The notes: generated by a model from the sequence alone, not told the origin. 64,000 bases of DNA from Candidatus Viridilinea mediisalina (GCF_002532535.1 NZ_NQWI01000003.1:1-64000), one strand, 5' to 3'; shown: positions 17,853-27,535, numbered from the stretch's first letter. Translations and numbers: made by a program.

Positions 17853-19133
17853 CTAGAGCAATGCCTCAGCGACGAGGACCTCAAGATCGCGGCTATCTTC
17901 ATCATTATAGGGGCCAATCACGGCTACGTGGAGACTATCGTTGCGGATCAGGCGCTTGGCCACCCGACGCACATCCTCAGCCGTGACCGCCTCCACTTCA
18001 GCGACCACCTGCTCGACCGGCATCACATGGCCGTAACGCAGCAGATGGGCACCGTTGCGTGAAGCTACCGACCACGTATCTTCCAAGGAGAGCAGCAGCC
18101 CGCCTTTGACCTGTTCTTTGACCATCCCCAACTCATCGTCGGTGACCCCATAGTGTACCAATTCGCGCAACATCTCCAAGACGAGAGCGATGGCATCACG
18201 GAGCGCCTCCGGTTCAACGCTCCCATAGACAACCCACATCCCCGTATCAGAGAGTTCGTTATGGTACGAGCCAACGTGGTAGGCAAGGCCATGGTCTTCG
18301 CGGAGCAACTGGAAGAGCCGCGAGGACATCCCCCCACCGAGGATCGAATCGAGAACCTGAAGGGGGCGGCGGTCGGGATCGTTATAGGCCAAACCGGGCA
18401 GGCCAAAGCAGAAATTGCCCTGTTCGGTATCACGGCTCATCAGAGTCAAGCGTGGGCCGGAGACAGGCACAGGAACTGCTTGAGGCGCAGTGGGCAGACC
18501 ATCGCTCATGGGCATAAACGCAGCCCCAACACATTCAGCTACACGCTCGGCGCGAATATTCCCAGCAACCGAGACTACCATATTGGAGCGATTGTAGTGG
18601 CGCTGCCAAAATTCAGCCAGATCGTTGCGACTAATCGCACTCACCGTCTCAACACTTCCGGCAATATCACGTCCAAGCGGTGTTTGGGCCCACATCGTCT
18701 GTTGCAGCAGATCGTGTACCCAATCGCCGGGGACATCCTGCAAACCGCGCAACTCTTCAATGATCACGCGGCGCTCCTTTTCCAGTTCGTGCAACTCAAA
18801 GAGCGGATGCAGCAGCATATCACCCAAGAGTTGGGCAGCGCGATCAAAATGAATCGTTGCGACCTTCGTGTAGTAGACCGTCGACTCATAGGCGGTCGAA
18901 GCATTGAGCAGGCCCCCCACCCCCTCAATCGTCTGTGAAATAGTACGGGCATTAGGATAGTGCTGCGAACCCTTAAAGAGCATATGTTCGATAAAATGGG
19001 CCGCACCGCTACACGCAGGCGCCTCATGGCGTGCCCCAGCGCCAATAAAACAGCCCAACGACACTGAATAGGTATGGGGCAGTTCCTCGACAATCAGCCG
19101 CAGGCCACCCGGTGCAATGAAGAACTCTGGCAT
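17853..19133 (-). CDS. M16-family zinc metallopeptidase
   Basis: A 426-residue protein in the mitochondrial-processing-peptidase/PqqL-like class. The inverted zinc motif HFIEH is at residues 46-50 and the third ligand is in the E-rich stretch RRVIIEE around residue 127, so it is predicted active. The two-lobe length fits the single-subunit bacterial M16B type. The ATG at 19133 is chosen because MPEFFIAPGGLRLIVE begins the family's usual N-terminus; an upstream start at 19196 would add 21 unrelated residues. No strong Shine-Dalgarno is seen. The peptide substrate is unknown. Confidence 0.92.
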   Translation of the reverse strand: MPEFFIAPGGLRLIVEELPHTYSVSLGCFIGAGARHEAPACSGAAHFIEHMLFKGSQHYPNARTISQTIEGVGGLLNASTAYESTVYYTKVATIHFDRAAQLLGDMLLHPLFELHELEKERRVIIEELRGLQDVPGDWVHDLLQQTMWAQTPLGRDIAGSVETVSAISRNDLAEFWQRHYNRSNMVVSVAGNIRAERVAECVGAAFMPMSDGLPTAPQAVPVPVSGPRLTLMSRDTEQGNFCFGLPGLAYNDPDRRPLQVLDSILGGGMSSRLFQLLREDHGLAYHVGSYHNELSDTGMWVVYGSVEPEALRDAIALVLEMLRELVHYGVTDDELGMVKEQVKGGLLLSLEDTWSVASRNGAHLLRYGHVMPVEQVVAEVEAVTAEDVRRVAKRLIRNDSLHVAVIGPYNDEDSRDLEVLVAEALL

Positions 19134-19310
19134 AATGAGTAAAGATACCACAAAACTGGGGCACATCCAACATGTTGGCCCACTGTTTAGCTCCAATACC
19201 TTTCAAATAAGCTCGCGCAAAGCCGCAAAGGTTTGGCGCTCATATGCAAAAAACTCTGCGCCCTTGCGCCTTTGCGTCAAGAAACCGTCGTATTTGAAAC
19301 GTATTGTGTT
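19134..19310. other. Intergenic stretch with CGCAAAGG-type repeat
   Basis: It holds an inverted pair based on GCGCAAAG and CCTTGCGCCTTTGCG, plus TTTCAAATA/TATTTGAAA half-sites about 90 bases apart. No ORF or clear promoter is visible. Confidence 0.4.
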
Positions 19311-20815
19311 TAGCTCCGCGTACTCTGCATGCGCCAGAATTCAATCATCTGCTCAGCACGTTTCGCGCTACCCACAGGCGTCCGTTCAACCAACATATGG
19401 CGCTGCCCATTGTTGCGGGTTTGATGCACCATTGAGCGTTGAGCACCACGATTATTGGAGGGCAGGTCTTCGATAGTTAGCGTACCCTGGCGCTCGATCA
19501 TCTGGCGCACTTCGGCGTAGGAGTGGCCCACAACTTCGCGGGGATGCAAGCCAACGATCTGTTTACAAAAGTAGGCATTCGCAGCCACCACGCGCTCATC
19601 GCTATCGAGCAGCAGAATCCCCTCATTGAGATGATCAAAAATTGCGCGTAAGGCATCGCGCGAACGGATCACCTGCTGGGTCCGCTGCTCAACCAGGCTC
19701 TCGAGCGAACGTGCCTGATGGACAAGGCGGGTCACAAGGTTAATATTGGCACAGGCTGCGGCAATGGCATGGGTAAAGACCGTCAGCAGCGACCAGACCG
19801 CAGCGGAGAAATTGCCCCCACTGGCATGCACCAGCGCATAAGAGCCAATCGTTACCCCGTGGTTAATCAGCGGCATGGCCACACATGTCACCTCGGGGGC
19901 AGGGCCAGTCGTCGCAATCCGCTGGCTCGCCCAAGCTAGGCGTGCCGCCCCAGAAGCCATAGTGACCATCTGCTCATCGGGGGCATGTTCGCCTTCGGGC
20001 AGTACGGGGTGCAACTCATCGCCATCATCGGCAAGGAAGAGCAGACCTGCTTGGGCCCCAAAGACGGCGATACTCTTCTCTTGCAGCATGGTCGCCAACT
20101 CAGTTGGCGTCCGTTCAGCCGTCAGGAACTGGCTCATAGCCAACAGGGCCATGGCTTGATTGCGTCGTTGGCGCTCACTCGCCTGATGGCGGGCCGCACT
20201 GAGGGCCACCCCCAACTGGGCCGCCACCCCTTCGAGCAGAATCAAATCGTGGCTACTAAAGGCATACGGCACCGCACGGTGAACCGTCAAGACCCCCAGT
20301 GTAGCCGACGACTGGCGCACCGGAATGACAATCACACTACCACTGCGATGGCGCTCACTAAACTCAAGCCAACGCCGATCGCGGGCCACATCGGAGAGGG
20401 CGACACTACTGCCGTGGCGCAAGGCCCAACCAGCCAGCCCCTTCTCGACCACCTCGACCGCAAGGCCCTGATCCATGGGCTGAACCGCACCATCAATAAC
20501 CACCGTGGCCAACTCAATACTATCGTTTGAGCCCACCAAAATGATGCTAGCTCCAGCTACCACTAAGTGAACCGTTACCGCTCGCAGGGTATGTTCAACA
20601 ATCGTAGCCGGATCAACCGACTCACGGAACTCAATCGCCAATTGGGTCAACAGCGACGTGCGCCGCAACTGGTCGTCCAACAGACTCTGTGCAGCGGTTG
20701 GCGGAGTTGCGTGGTGGGCGCGGAGTTGCTCATTCACCATCAGCAACTCGCGCACCAACTCAAGCAATTCGTCCGGTTGAAGTGTTTCTAAATTATCAGG
20801 AGGTTGGCTTGGCAT
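19310..20815 (-). CDS. GAF-GAF-PAS sensory protein without output domain
   Basis: About 501 residues. An N-terminal helix is followed by a GAF domain (about 55-200), a second, weaker GAF-like region (about 210-360), a coiled-coil linker and a PAS domain (about 385-470) that ends close to the C-terminus. No histidine kinase, GGDEF or HTH module follows, so it either acts through protein contacts or has lost its effector. The ATG at 20815 is preferred over an in-frame GTG at 20833. The stop lies next to the repeat stretch at 19134-19310. Ligand unknown. Confidence 0.8.
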   Translation of the reverse strand: MPSQPPDNLETLQPDELLELVRELLMVNEQLRAHHATPPTAAQSLLDDQLRRTSLLTQLAIEFRESVDPATIVEHTLRAVTVHLVVAGASIILVGSNDSIELATVVIDGAVQPMDQGLAVEVVEKGLAGWALRHGSSVALSDVARDRRWLEFSERHRSGSVIVIPVRQSSATLGVLTVHRAVPYAFSSHDLILLEGVAAQLGVALSAARHQASERQRRNQAMALLAMSQFLTAERTPTELATMLQEKSIAVFGAQAGLLFLADDGDELHPVLPEGEHAPDEQMVTMASGAARLAWASQRIATTGPAPEVTCVAMPLINHGVTIGSYALVHASGGNFSAAVWSLLTVFTHAIAAACANINLVTRLVHQARSLESLVEQRTQQVIRSRDALRAIFDHLNEGILLLDSDERVVAANAYFCKQIVGLHPREVVGHSYAEVRQMIERQGTLTIEDLPSNNRGAQRSMVHQTRNNGQRHMLVERTPVGSAKRAEQMIEFWRMQSTRS

Positions 20816-20918
20816 AGCTCTTATCCATGTCACCCTTCACAGATGCAGTACTACGCTTAGTATAGCATGCACTGTCTGAACTGGGGCAACAAAAGAGCAA
20901 AGAGCGGCTATGCCAAAG

Positions 20919-21599
20919 CTACCGCGCCGGGTAGATCACAATCTTGCGGTTCTCGCCTTCGCCCGAACTCTCGGTATAGATCGATTGATCGCCACGTAGC
21001 GCCAAATGGACAATCCGGCGCTCGTAGGCTGCCATAGGTTCAAGCATGATTGGGCGGCCACTCTGACGCACACGCTCGGCCATGCGCAGGGCGAGACCTT
21101 CGAGCGACTCTTGGCGGCGCTGGCGGTAGTTGCCCACATCCACGACAACCTGCGGCCACTTTTGGACACGACGGCTCACCAGCAGGTTCAGCAAAAACTG
21201 GAGGGAACGCAGCGTCTCGCCACGACGCCCGATCAACAGCCCCATGGCCTCCTCGTCTGCGCCCTCCACATGGAGCGTGACCGTCTCTTCAATCTCACCC
21301 TTCTGGCCGGGCACACGTACCAGCACCGGAGTGACATAGGCATGGATATGCATCCGCTCCAACAGATCATCGAGCATTTGACGTGCAATCACTTGCACTT
21401 CACTCGATGGTTCAGGCACAACAACGCTCGGCTCATCGCCTTCTTCATCCACCACAGAAACACGCACGAGGGCTTCATCGCCCCCTTCACCTGGTTCCAA
21501 GACCGCAATGGCCACCTCATCGCGATCCTTACCCAGTTGGGCCAGCGCCAACTCAACGGCCTCAGCGACGGTGCGGGCACTGATCTCGATGCTCTTCAT
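20919..21599 (-). CDS. jag: RNA-binding protein KhpB/Jag (KH and R3H domains)
   Basis: 226 residues from the ATG at 21599, which has GAGG eight bases upstream; the 45 extra in-frame residues further upstream overlap yidC and are not native. It has an N-terminal Jag domain (MKSIEISART...), a KH domain with GLLIGRRGETLRSLQ, and a C-terminal R3H domain ending in ERRIVHLALRG and ENRKIVIYPAR. It binds RNA and in other bacteria influences cell elongation and division. It is the last gene of rpmH-rnpA-yidC-jag, and its start codon lies eight bases from the yidC stop. Confidence 0.94.
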   Translation of the reverse strand: MKSIEISARTVAEAVELALAQLGKDRDEVAIAVLEPGEGGDEALVRVSVVDEEGDEPSVVVPEPSSEVQVIARQMLDDLLERMHIHAYVTPVLVRVPGQKGEIEETVTLHVEGADEEAMGLLIGRRGETLRSLQFLLNLLVSRRVQKWPQVVVDVGNYRQRRQESLEGLALRMAERVRQSGRPIMLEPMAAYERRIVHLALRGDQSIYTESSGEGENRKIVIYPAR

Positions 21600-21606
21600 G
21601 GAAGCC

Positions 21607-22614
21607 TCACTTACGCTTACGCGAGCGGCGTGCATTGACGGGCTGACGATTCTGCGGACGGGTTCGGGTAGTTGAATGTTCACTCGGTTCAGTAGGTGCT
21701 GGTTTGGCAGCCTCAGTTTCAGGTGTGGAGCCATCCTTCGCAGCGGTCAAGGGGCTCATCACACTCCAGAAGTCGGCGCGTGGCGCAGCAGCGACAGCAG
21801 CACTACCGCCAGCATCGCCAGCAACAACTGCCGGAGTAAGGGCAGGGTTGAGCATCGTTTTGCCATCGGGCGGCAGAAACTTCAGATAGTTGGCCAGCGA
21901 ACCCCAACCTGCTGTAAAGTACTGCTGCACAACCCCAATCACACTACTCGTCACCCAGTAGAGTACCGCACCCTGAGGGAAGGTAAAGGCAATATAGCCA
22001 AAGATCAGGGGCATAAACATCATCATCTGGGTCATCATCTTCTGCTGCGGATCCTGGACACGCGGCGTGGCCATGAGGGTCTGCAGAAACTGGAAGACAA
22101 TCGAGAGCAGCGGCAAAATGACAAACACAAGGCCACTGTAGCCATCAGAGCCAAACGTCGCCTGACCGGCATCAATCACACCAAAGAGCTTGCGCTCGAA
22201 GAGTTCATGGATGATCGGGTCTTCAAGGCGTATTGCGGCACCCTCACTGAGGTATTGGCGGCCCGTCTCGCCACCAAAGAGGTGGTAGACCGCTTGGTAA
22301 ACACCAAAGAAGATAGGCAACTGGAGCAACAAAGGCAGACAACCGCCTACCGGATTTACTTTATGTTCACGATAGAGCTTGAGCGTCTCTTCTTGAAGTT
22401 TTTGGGCATCTTTGCCATGCTTGCGCTGCAAATCTTTGATCAGGGGCTGCAACTCCTGCATCCGTCGGCTCGAACGAATCGAGCTGAGGGTCAACGGCAG
22501 GATGATCAAACGCGCAGCAATCGTAAAGAGAATGATGCCAAGAGCAACACTTCCAGTAACTGACGAAAACCAGATCAGTGCAAGTTCAAGAAAACCAACA
22601 AAACTAGACCACAT
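21607..22614 (-). CDS. yidC: Membrane protein insertase YidC/Oxa1
   Basis: 335 residues without the long periplasmic domain of proteobacterial YidC, matching the Gram-positive/Oxa1-like form. Five TM helices are visible: the first contains ALIWFSSVTG, and the hydrophilic-groove region contains AARLIILPLTLSSIRSSRRMQELQ. A basic tail (NARRSRKRK) suits ribosome contact. It inserts membrane proteins alone or with SecYEG. The ATG at 22614 has GGAG seven bases upstream. The small YidD gene that often sits between rnpA and yidC is absent; the 74-base gap cannot hold it. Confidence 0.96.
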   Translation of the reverse strand: MWSSFVGFLELALIWFSSVTGSVALGIILFTIAARLIILPLTLSSIRSSRRMQELQPLIKDLQRKHGKDAQKLQEETLKLYREHKVNPVGGCLPLLLQLPIFFGVYQAVYHLFGGETGRQYLSEGAAIRLEDPIIHELFERKLFGVIDAGQATFGSDGYSGLVFVILPLLSIVFQFLQTLMATPRVQDPQQKMMTQMMMFMPLIFGYIAFTFPQGAVLYWVTSSVIGVVQQYFTAGWGSLANYLKFLPPDGKTMLNPALTPAVVAGDAGGSAAVAAAPRADFWSVMSPLTAAKDGSTPETEAAKPAPTEPSEHSTTRTRPQNRQPVNARRSRKRK

Positions 22615-22688
22615 ACGGTCTCCTCAAGATGTACACGCCTACAGGCGTTCCGCAGTTGTGCCCCCATGCCGGTGGGGCGAGCCATCAA

Positions 22689-23051
22689 TTAGCTTGGGGG
22701 TACAGGTATTTCCTGACCCCACAGGCCAGCACGACGCAAGAGTTGTTCGATACGCTGACGTAATGCATCAAAAGGCAGGGTGATAAGCTCGGGGCTACGC
22801 ACCACAAAGACGAGATCGTAGCCCAAGTTGAGCGACGGGAGCGCGAGACGTACCGCCTCACGCAGGCGTCGCTTTGCGCGATTGCGCTGCACCGCAGTAC
22901 CAAGCCGTTTGGTAACCACAAAGCCGCAGCGGATCCGGCGGCGGCGTCCGGTAAGCACTTGCAGCGTCAAGAGCGGCGTATGCAGACTGCGCCCCTCTTG
23001 CCGGACGCGCCGAAATTGCTCAGGCCGACGCAACCGATAGGCGCGTTTCAT
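22689..23051 (-). CDS. rnpA: Ribonuclease P protein component
   Basis: 120 residues of the bacterial RnpA family. The diagnostic RNR signature is RCGFVVTKRLGTAVQRNRAKRRLREA at about residues 41-66. It binds RNase P RNA and assists tRNA 5' maturation. It starts six bases after the rpmH stop, in the canonical order, so translation is probably coupled. Confidence 0.96.
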   Translation of the reverse strand: MKRAYRLRRPEQFRRVRQEGRSLHTPLLTLQVLTGRRRRIRCGFVVTKRLGTAVQRNRAKRRLREAVRLALPSLNLGYDLVFVVRSPELITLPFDALRQRIEQLLRRAGLWGQEIPVPPS

Positions 23052-23057
23052 ACAAGC

Positions 23058-23234
23058 CTAGCGATGGCCGCGACGGTTACCATGACGCCGCTCATCGCTT
23101 ACCGTCAATTTATGGCGGCCCTTCATGCGGCGGCGGCGCAAAATTTCACGCCCGTCCTTCGTGGCCATCCGTGCAAGGAAGCCATGTTTGCGGCGGCGTG
23201 GAATACGCTTCGGCTGCCACGTTCGTTTTGGCAT
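23058..23234 (-). CDS. rpmH: 50S ribosomal protein L34
   Basis: A 58-residue, strongly basic protein beginning [19 protein letters not shown] and containing [18 protein letters not shown], the L34 signature. It ends [18 protein letters not shown], about 12 residues longer than the usual 44-46. The ATG at 23234 has AAGGAGT eight bases upstream. It is the first gene of the operon and lies just downstream of a near-consensus promoter. Confidence 0.96.
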   Translation of the reverse strand: MPKRTWQPKRIPRRRKHGFLARMATKDGREILRRRRMKGRHKLTVSDERRHGNRRGHR

Positions 23235-23267
23235 GATCGATCACTCCTTTGAAATTTTGGACAATGC

Positions 23268-23297
23268 ATTATACGTGCCGCAGTGCGGCTATGTCAA
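23268..23297 (-). promoter_or_regulatory. Sigma-70-type promoter of rpmH operon
   Basis: On the minus strand TTGACA (23292-23297) is followed by an 18-base spacer and TATAAT (23268-23273), 33 bases before the rpmH ATG. The spacer contains a short palindrome GCCGCACTGCGGC. It is the best housekeeping promoter in the window. Confidence 0.85.
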
Positions 23298-23302
23298 ATA
23301 AA

Positions 23303-23351
23303 ACGTTTTGTTTCGTTGTGGCGGCGAAGCCGCCACAACGAAACAAAACGT
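23303..23351. terminator. Perfect 23-bp hairpin, GGCGGC family
   Basis: Arms of 23 bases around ACGTTTTGTTTCGTTGTGGC with loop GAA lie 16 bases after the stop of the S1-domain gene and directly before the rpmH promoter. The T-rich tail on the minus strand fits termination of the S1 transcript. Confidence 0.8.
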
Positions 23352-23367
23352 GAAGATACAACTCTAC

Positions 23368-25083
23368 TCACTCGTCCCGCCCGACCTGCTGGAGGGTACG
23401 GCGGATGACATCGCGCTGGCGTCGATCCTGACGCACCTCGTCGCCATCGCCCTCATCTTCATAGTCGGACTCTTCACCACGGCGATTGTTACGGCGCTCG
23501 CGGCGGCTGGTTGGGCCACCAAACTTGGTCAAGAGATCTTCGAGGGTGGCGTCACCCACAAACTCCTCTTCGACATCCTCGGTGCTATAGATCTCGGGTT
23601 GGGCCTGAACGCGATTGCGGTCACGCTCACGCCGTTCACGGCGCTCACGCTCACGGTCGCGGCCCGCCTTGGCCTCAGCGGCTGAAGCGAAGCGTTGCGT
23701 CGCGGGGGGGCTGGGGCGCGTTGCCACACCACTGTTTGCCGACGAGCGGCTAGGCGCAGCAGAGGCAAAATCCTCTTCCAACGAACCATGCTGCTCCTCA
23801 TCGCTCTCGTCAACACGCATCGTCAAGCTAATGCGCTTGCTCTGCTGGTCAACCTCAAGCACCCGCACACTCACACGGTCGCCCACCTTCACCACATCCT
23901 CGACGCGGTTGACGCGGCTGCTAGAAAGGGCCGAAATATGGACAAGCCCATCACGGCCAACACCAATGTCTACAAAAGCACCGAAGGGTGCAATGCCACT
24001 TACCGTACCTTCGATCACACTACCCGGCTCAAGGCCCTGCATCTTCTGGGTGCGTTGGGCACGGCGTAGGCTCAGGCTAATCCGGGTGCCATCGGGGTCA
24101 ACTTCAAGGATCTTAAACTGGAAGCGATCCCCCACTTTCACGGCATCTTCAGGCCGTTCAACGCGGCCTTCGGCCAACTCACTGACATGCACAAGGCCAT
24201 CCTTGCCCACGCCAATATCAGCGAACGCTCCGAAGGGCGCATAGCCAGTAATCGTCCCATCAACCACATCGCCAACCTTAATGGAGGACAAGCGATCCTT
24301 ATCCACTTCAGCGCGGCGGGGCTTGCCACGGCCACCCCGTTCACGCTCACCGCTACCAGTACGCATCGTTAAGCTAATGCGGCGTGCTTCAGGATCAATG
24401 CTCTTGATCCGCACGCGCACGCGATCATCAATCTGCACAATATCAGACGGCTTATCGATGCGCGTGTCGCTCATCTCTGAGATATGCACGAGGCCATCAC
24501 GGCCAACGCCAACATCCACAAAGATACCATAGAGCGCAATGGACGTGACCCGCCCATCTAGCTCCATGCCGGCCTGGAGATCTTTCAGCTTGCGGGGCCG
24601 GGACTGCTCTTCGGCAACCGGCGTAAAACTTGCTCCAGCGGCTTCAGCCTCAACCTCGGCAGCCTCCGGCTCGGCGGCAGCGGCAACCTGCTCTGGCTCG
24701 GCGGCCTCCGGCTCGGCGGTAGCGGCAACATGCTCCGGCTCGGCGGTAGCGGCAACCTGCTCTGGCTCGGCGGCCTCCGGCTCGGCGGCAATGGCAACCT
24801 GCTCCGGCTCGGCGGCCTCCGGCTCGGCGGCAACGGCAACATGCTCCGGCTCGGCGGCAACGGCAACCTGCTCCGGCTCGGCGGCCTCCGGCTCGGCGGC
24901 AACGGCAACCTGCTCCGGTTCAGCGGCCTCCGGCTCAGGCGTAGGCTGGCCTACGGGCTCAGCCTCCGTCGTCGGCTGCGACGAGGCTTCCTCGGCCTGC
25001 GCCGCCGGAGCATCCGCTGCGTCGAGCAGCGGATCAAGCAGCTCGCCCTCGGCGGTTCCATCCCTACGTACCTGGTCGGTCAT
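23368..25083 (-). CDS. S1-domain RNA-binding protein with Pro/Glu/Ala repeats
   Basis: 571 residues. Residues 47-150 are about nine imperfect copies of an EPEAAEPEQVA unit, predicted extended and very acidic. Three S1 (OB-fold) domains follow at about 166-241, 266-343 and 355-430, each with the GIFVDVGVGRDGLVHIS-type core. A charged, Arg/Glu-rich tail ends the protein. It may bind mRNA or ribosomes as a short S1-like protein; true ribosomal bS1 usually has four to six S1 domains, so I do not name it rpsA. The ATG at 25083 lies downstream of the chelatase gene on the same strand. Confidence 0.88.
   Translation of the reverse strand: MTDQVRRDGTAEGELLDPLLDAADAPAAQAEEASSQPTTEAEPVGQPTPEPEAAEPEQVAVAAEPEAAEPEQVAVAAEPEHVAVAAEPEAAEPEQVAIAAEPEAAEPEQVAATAEPEHVAATAEPEAAEPEQVAAAAEPEAAEVEAEAAGASFTPVAEEQSRPRKLKDLQAGMELDGRVTSIALYGIFVDVGVGRDGLVHISEMSDTRIDKPSDIVQIDDRVRVRIKSIDPEARRISLTMRTGSGERERGGRGKPRRAEVDKDRLSSIKVGDVVDGTITGYAPFGAFADIGVGKDGLVHVSELAEGRVERPEDAVKVGDRFQFKILEVDPDGTRISLSLRRAQRTQKMQGLEPGSVIEGTVSGIAPFGAFVDIGVGRDGLVHISALSSSRVNRVEDVVKVGDRVSVRVLEVDQQSKRISLTMRVDESDEEQHGSLEEDFASAAPSRSSANSGVATRPSPPATQRFASAAEAKAGRDRERERRERRERDRNRVQAQPEIYSTEDVEEEFVGDATLEDLLTKFGGPTSRRERRNNRRGEESDYEDEGDGDEVRQDRRQRDVIRRTLQQVGRDE
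24634..24945 (-). repeat. Coding tandem repeats of the S1-domain protein
   Basis: In-frame 33- to 36-base units rich in GCCGAGCC/GAGGCC encode the EPEAAEPEQVA repeats at residues 47-150. Unit-number variation between strains would be expected. Confidence 0.8.
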
Positions 25084-25153
25084 CTCCTACTTCCCTCCTG
25101 CGTATAATTGACAAAACGACACTCTATGCTCGGGCAGGGCGCGTGGTTAGCCC

Positions 25154-27238
25154 CTACTGCTGCATCTGGCGACGGACAGCCTGGACGAGGCCATCATCAC
25201 TCAGATCTTCAAGCCGATAGTAAGCCCCCCGCAGATGCTCGGCTAAACGCCGTGAGAGGCCGCGCTCAAAACTAGGATGTTCGGTATCGATCACGATGGC
25301 GCGGATCGCACGGGTGGCGATCAGATCAGCGATCTGATACGCCTCCTGTTGGGGGGGCAGTTGGCTAATCGCAACGTTGGCCTGCCCATCGGTGAGTAGC
25401 ACCATCAATGGGAGCACCTCTTCGTCTTGACGACGAGCCTTCTCGAGCAACTCGAAGGCGGTGAGCATCCCACGGGCTAGAGGTGTCTTGCCGCCGGTGG
25501 GCATGGTCTGGAGGCGCTTTTGGGCCAGTTCAACACTATTGGTTAGGGGCAACAAGACACGGGCGTAGTCACGTTGAAAACTCACGAGGCCAACGCGGTC
25601 GCGGCGTTGGTAGGCGTCGCGCAGCAGCGAAAGAACTGCGGCTTTCGTTGCTTGCATCCGCTCTTCGGCGGCCATGCTCCAACTCGCATCAACCACAAAA
25701 CAGACGGCGTTACGGGTGCGGCGCACGCGCACCTTCTGGCGCATATCGCTGCGTTGAATGAGGACTTTCGGGCGACGGCGATGGGGCAAGGCAATCGTAT
25801 GGGCCAGTTCGTGGCGGCGCTTGCGCTGATAGACAGCGGCTTCACGCAGGGTCGCATCAAGGGCCAGATCGGTAACCCGTTCAGCGCGGCGGCTACGGAT
25901 GTAGCGTCCCTGCTTCCGGGTTGTGCGGGTACGGGTGCGCTTACCTGGTGAACGGCGCTGTTGGCGGTCGCTCTGAGCTTCAAGGCGGCGCGTACGAAAC
26001 ATCTGGTCGGCCTCAAACTGCTTACCACTCGCTTGGTTCTGGCTTGGAGGGCTACTGGTCTCGCTGCTTCCAGCGCTGCCAAGGGGCGTAACCTGACCAC
26101 CACCGCCCTGCTCATCGCCCCCCTCGCCACTCTCCGTGGGTGTACTCAAATTAGCCTTTTTTTTTAGCTCATCGCCACTGGCTGGATGTTCAGCCGCTTT
26201 GCCATTACGCTCTAAGATCGCAGCGACGCGCTGTTCATCAAGGCGAATATCGGTAAAGGGCTGGCGGCGCATACGGTGGGGCAGGGCCAACTCAGCCGCA
26301 ATGCGAATATCTTCCACCCCCAGACGGGTGCGCCCACTCCAAGCCGCATGGGTACGTGCGGTCTCAAGGATCGTGAGATCGGCGCGATGGCCATCCACAC
26401 CCAACTCGATACAGAGGCTTGCTACCGCAGCCATATCGGAGCTATCCATGACCACAATCGGCAGCAGTTCCCGGGCAGCCGCAATTCGTCCGGCCAACTC
26501 CGCTTCAGCCTGTTGCCACTGCGCCATAAAGGTATGGGCATCGGCCTCATAGCTAAGCCGTCGTTCGATCACCGCGACCCGCGAGGGCACATCAAGCAGA
26601 CCAGCGACCTCAACAGCAAGCCCAAAGCGGTCAAGCAACTGCGGGCGCAACTCACCCTCTTCAGGGTTCATCGTCCCCACAAGGATGAAACGGGCCGGAT
26701 GGGAGATACTTACCCCCTCGCGTTCCACCGTATTGACGCCCATAGCGGCTGCGTCGAGCAACAGATCAACGAGGTGGTCATCAAGCAGATTGACCTCATC
26801 CACATAGAGCAAGCCGCGATTGACGTGGGCAAGCAGGCCAGGTTCAAAACGGCGCTGGCCCTCGGTAATCGCATGCTCCAGATCGAGCGCCCCGACCACG
26901 CGATCCTCGGAGGCCGAAACCGGCAACTCCACGAGGCGCGTCGGACGTTCGTAGGTAGGCAAGGCCCCCACTTCAACACTGCGACCCTGACATGCCACAC
27001 ACAAGCCAGCGGGGCGGTCGGGTTGACAGGAGTAGGGACAGCCCTCAACCACATGGATCGAGGGGAGCAGGTGCGCAAGACCGCGCACAGCGGTTGATTT
27101 GGCGGTGCCCTTCTCGCCACGAATAAGCACACCACCCACCCGCGAATTGATCGCATTGAGAATGAGGGCGCGCTTAAGCCGCTCTTGGCCAACGATAGCG
27201 GTGAAGGGATAGACTGGGCGCAAAACCGATGTTGTCAC
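25154..27238 (-). CDS. Fused ChlI/ChlD-type metal chelatase subunit
   Basis: About 694 residues. An AAA+ ATPase of the BchI type has Walker A (GEKGTAKST, near residues 41-49) and Walker B (LLYVDEVNLL). Two Cys pairs (CPYSC, CVAC) sit between them. A disordered, basic linker follows, then a C-terminal VWA domain whose MIDAS motif is DASWS. Together these are the I and D subunits in one chain, as in chelatases that partner CobN or BchH to insert Co or Mg into tetrapyrroles. No large subunit is nearby, so the metal is undecided. The start is uncertain: the GTG at 27238 is used; TTG codons at 27262 and 27223 are alternatives. Confidence 0.85.
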   Translation of the reverse strand: MTTSVLRPVYPFTAIVGQERLKRALILNAINSRVGGVLIRGEKGTAKSTAVRGLAHLLPSIHVVEGCPYSCQPDRPAGLCVACQGRSVEVGALPTYERPTRLVELPVSASEDRVVGALDLEHAITEGQRRFEPGLLAHVNRGLLYVDEVNLLDDHLVDLLLDAAAMGVNTVEREGVSISHPARFILVGTMNPEEGELRPQLLDRFGLAVEVAGLLDVPSRVAVIERRLSYEADAHTFMAQWQQAEAELAGRIAAARELLPIVVMDSSDMAAVASLCIELGVDGHRADLTILETARTHAAWSGRTRLGVEDIRIAAELALPHRMRRQPFTDIRLDEQRVAAILERNGKAAEHPASGDELKKKANLSTPTESGEGGDEQGGGGQVTPLGSAGSSETSSPPSQNQASGKQFEADQMFRTRRLEAQSDRQQRRSPGKRTRTRTTRKQGRYIRSRRAERVTDLALDATLREAAVYQRKRRHELAHTIALPHRRRPKVLIQRSDMRQKVRVRRTRNAVCFVVDASWSMAAEERMQATKAAVLSLLRDAYQRRDRVGLVSFQRDYARVLLPLTNSVELAQKRLQTMPTGGKTPLARGMLTAFELLEKARRQDEEVLPLMVLLTDGQANVAISQLPPQQEAYQIADLIATRAIRAIVIDTEHPSFERGLSRRLAEHLRGAYYRLEDLSDDGLVQAVRRQMQQ

Positions 27239-27471
27239 AACAATAAAAATCTTCCAGCTCAAAACGAGCCAGAAGTCCTAGCGGCAGTGCCGGAATCGTG
27301 TCTGTATCTGGATTTGACCAACAACGACCGCCTGCCCAACGTACACGCGCATAACAGCCTGTTTCCCAAGCAAATGAGAAAATGTTGCACTCACTAGCGG
27401 GGCTTATTGTCGCATAAAAGCGGGGAAGAGTCAAATCTGGTATCAGGGTTTTATCAGACAGTCAGGGGCGT

Positions 27472-27535
27472 GAGGATACGTGAGGCGAAGCAGCGAAGGC
27501 TTCACGTCATCGCATGCTTGCGCCTTCGTAAACGA
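27472..27535. repeat. GCGAGG/CTTCGCG repeat copy
   Basis: GTGAGGATACGTGAGGCGAA and the partly complementary GCTTGCGCCTTCG belong to the same family as 8633-8930 and 15933-15998. Confidence 0.55.

Noticed and set aside
20919-21734. Longer Jag start inside yidC
   Set aside because: The extra 45 residues overlap the yidC coding end and lack similarity, while the ATG at 21599 has a good ribosome-binding site.
23240-23360. Replication origin next to rpmH
   Set aside because: No DnaA-box cluster or dnaA gene is visible around the operon.
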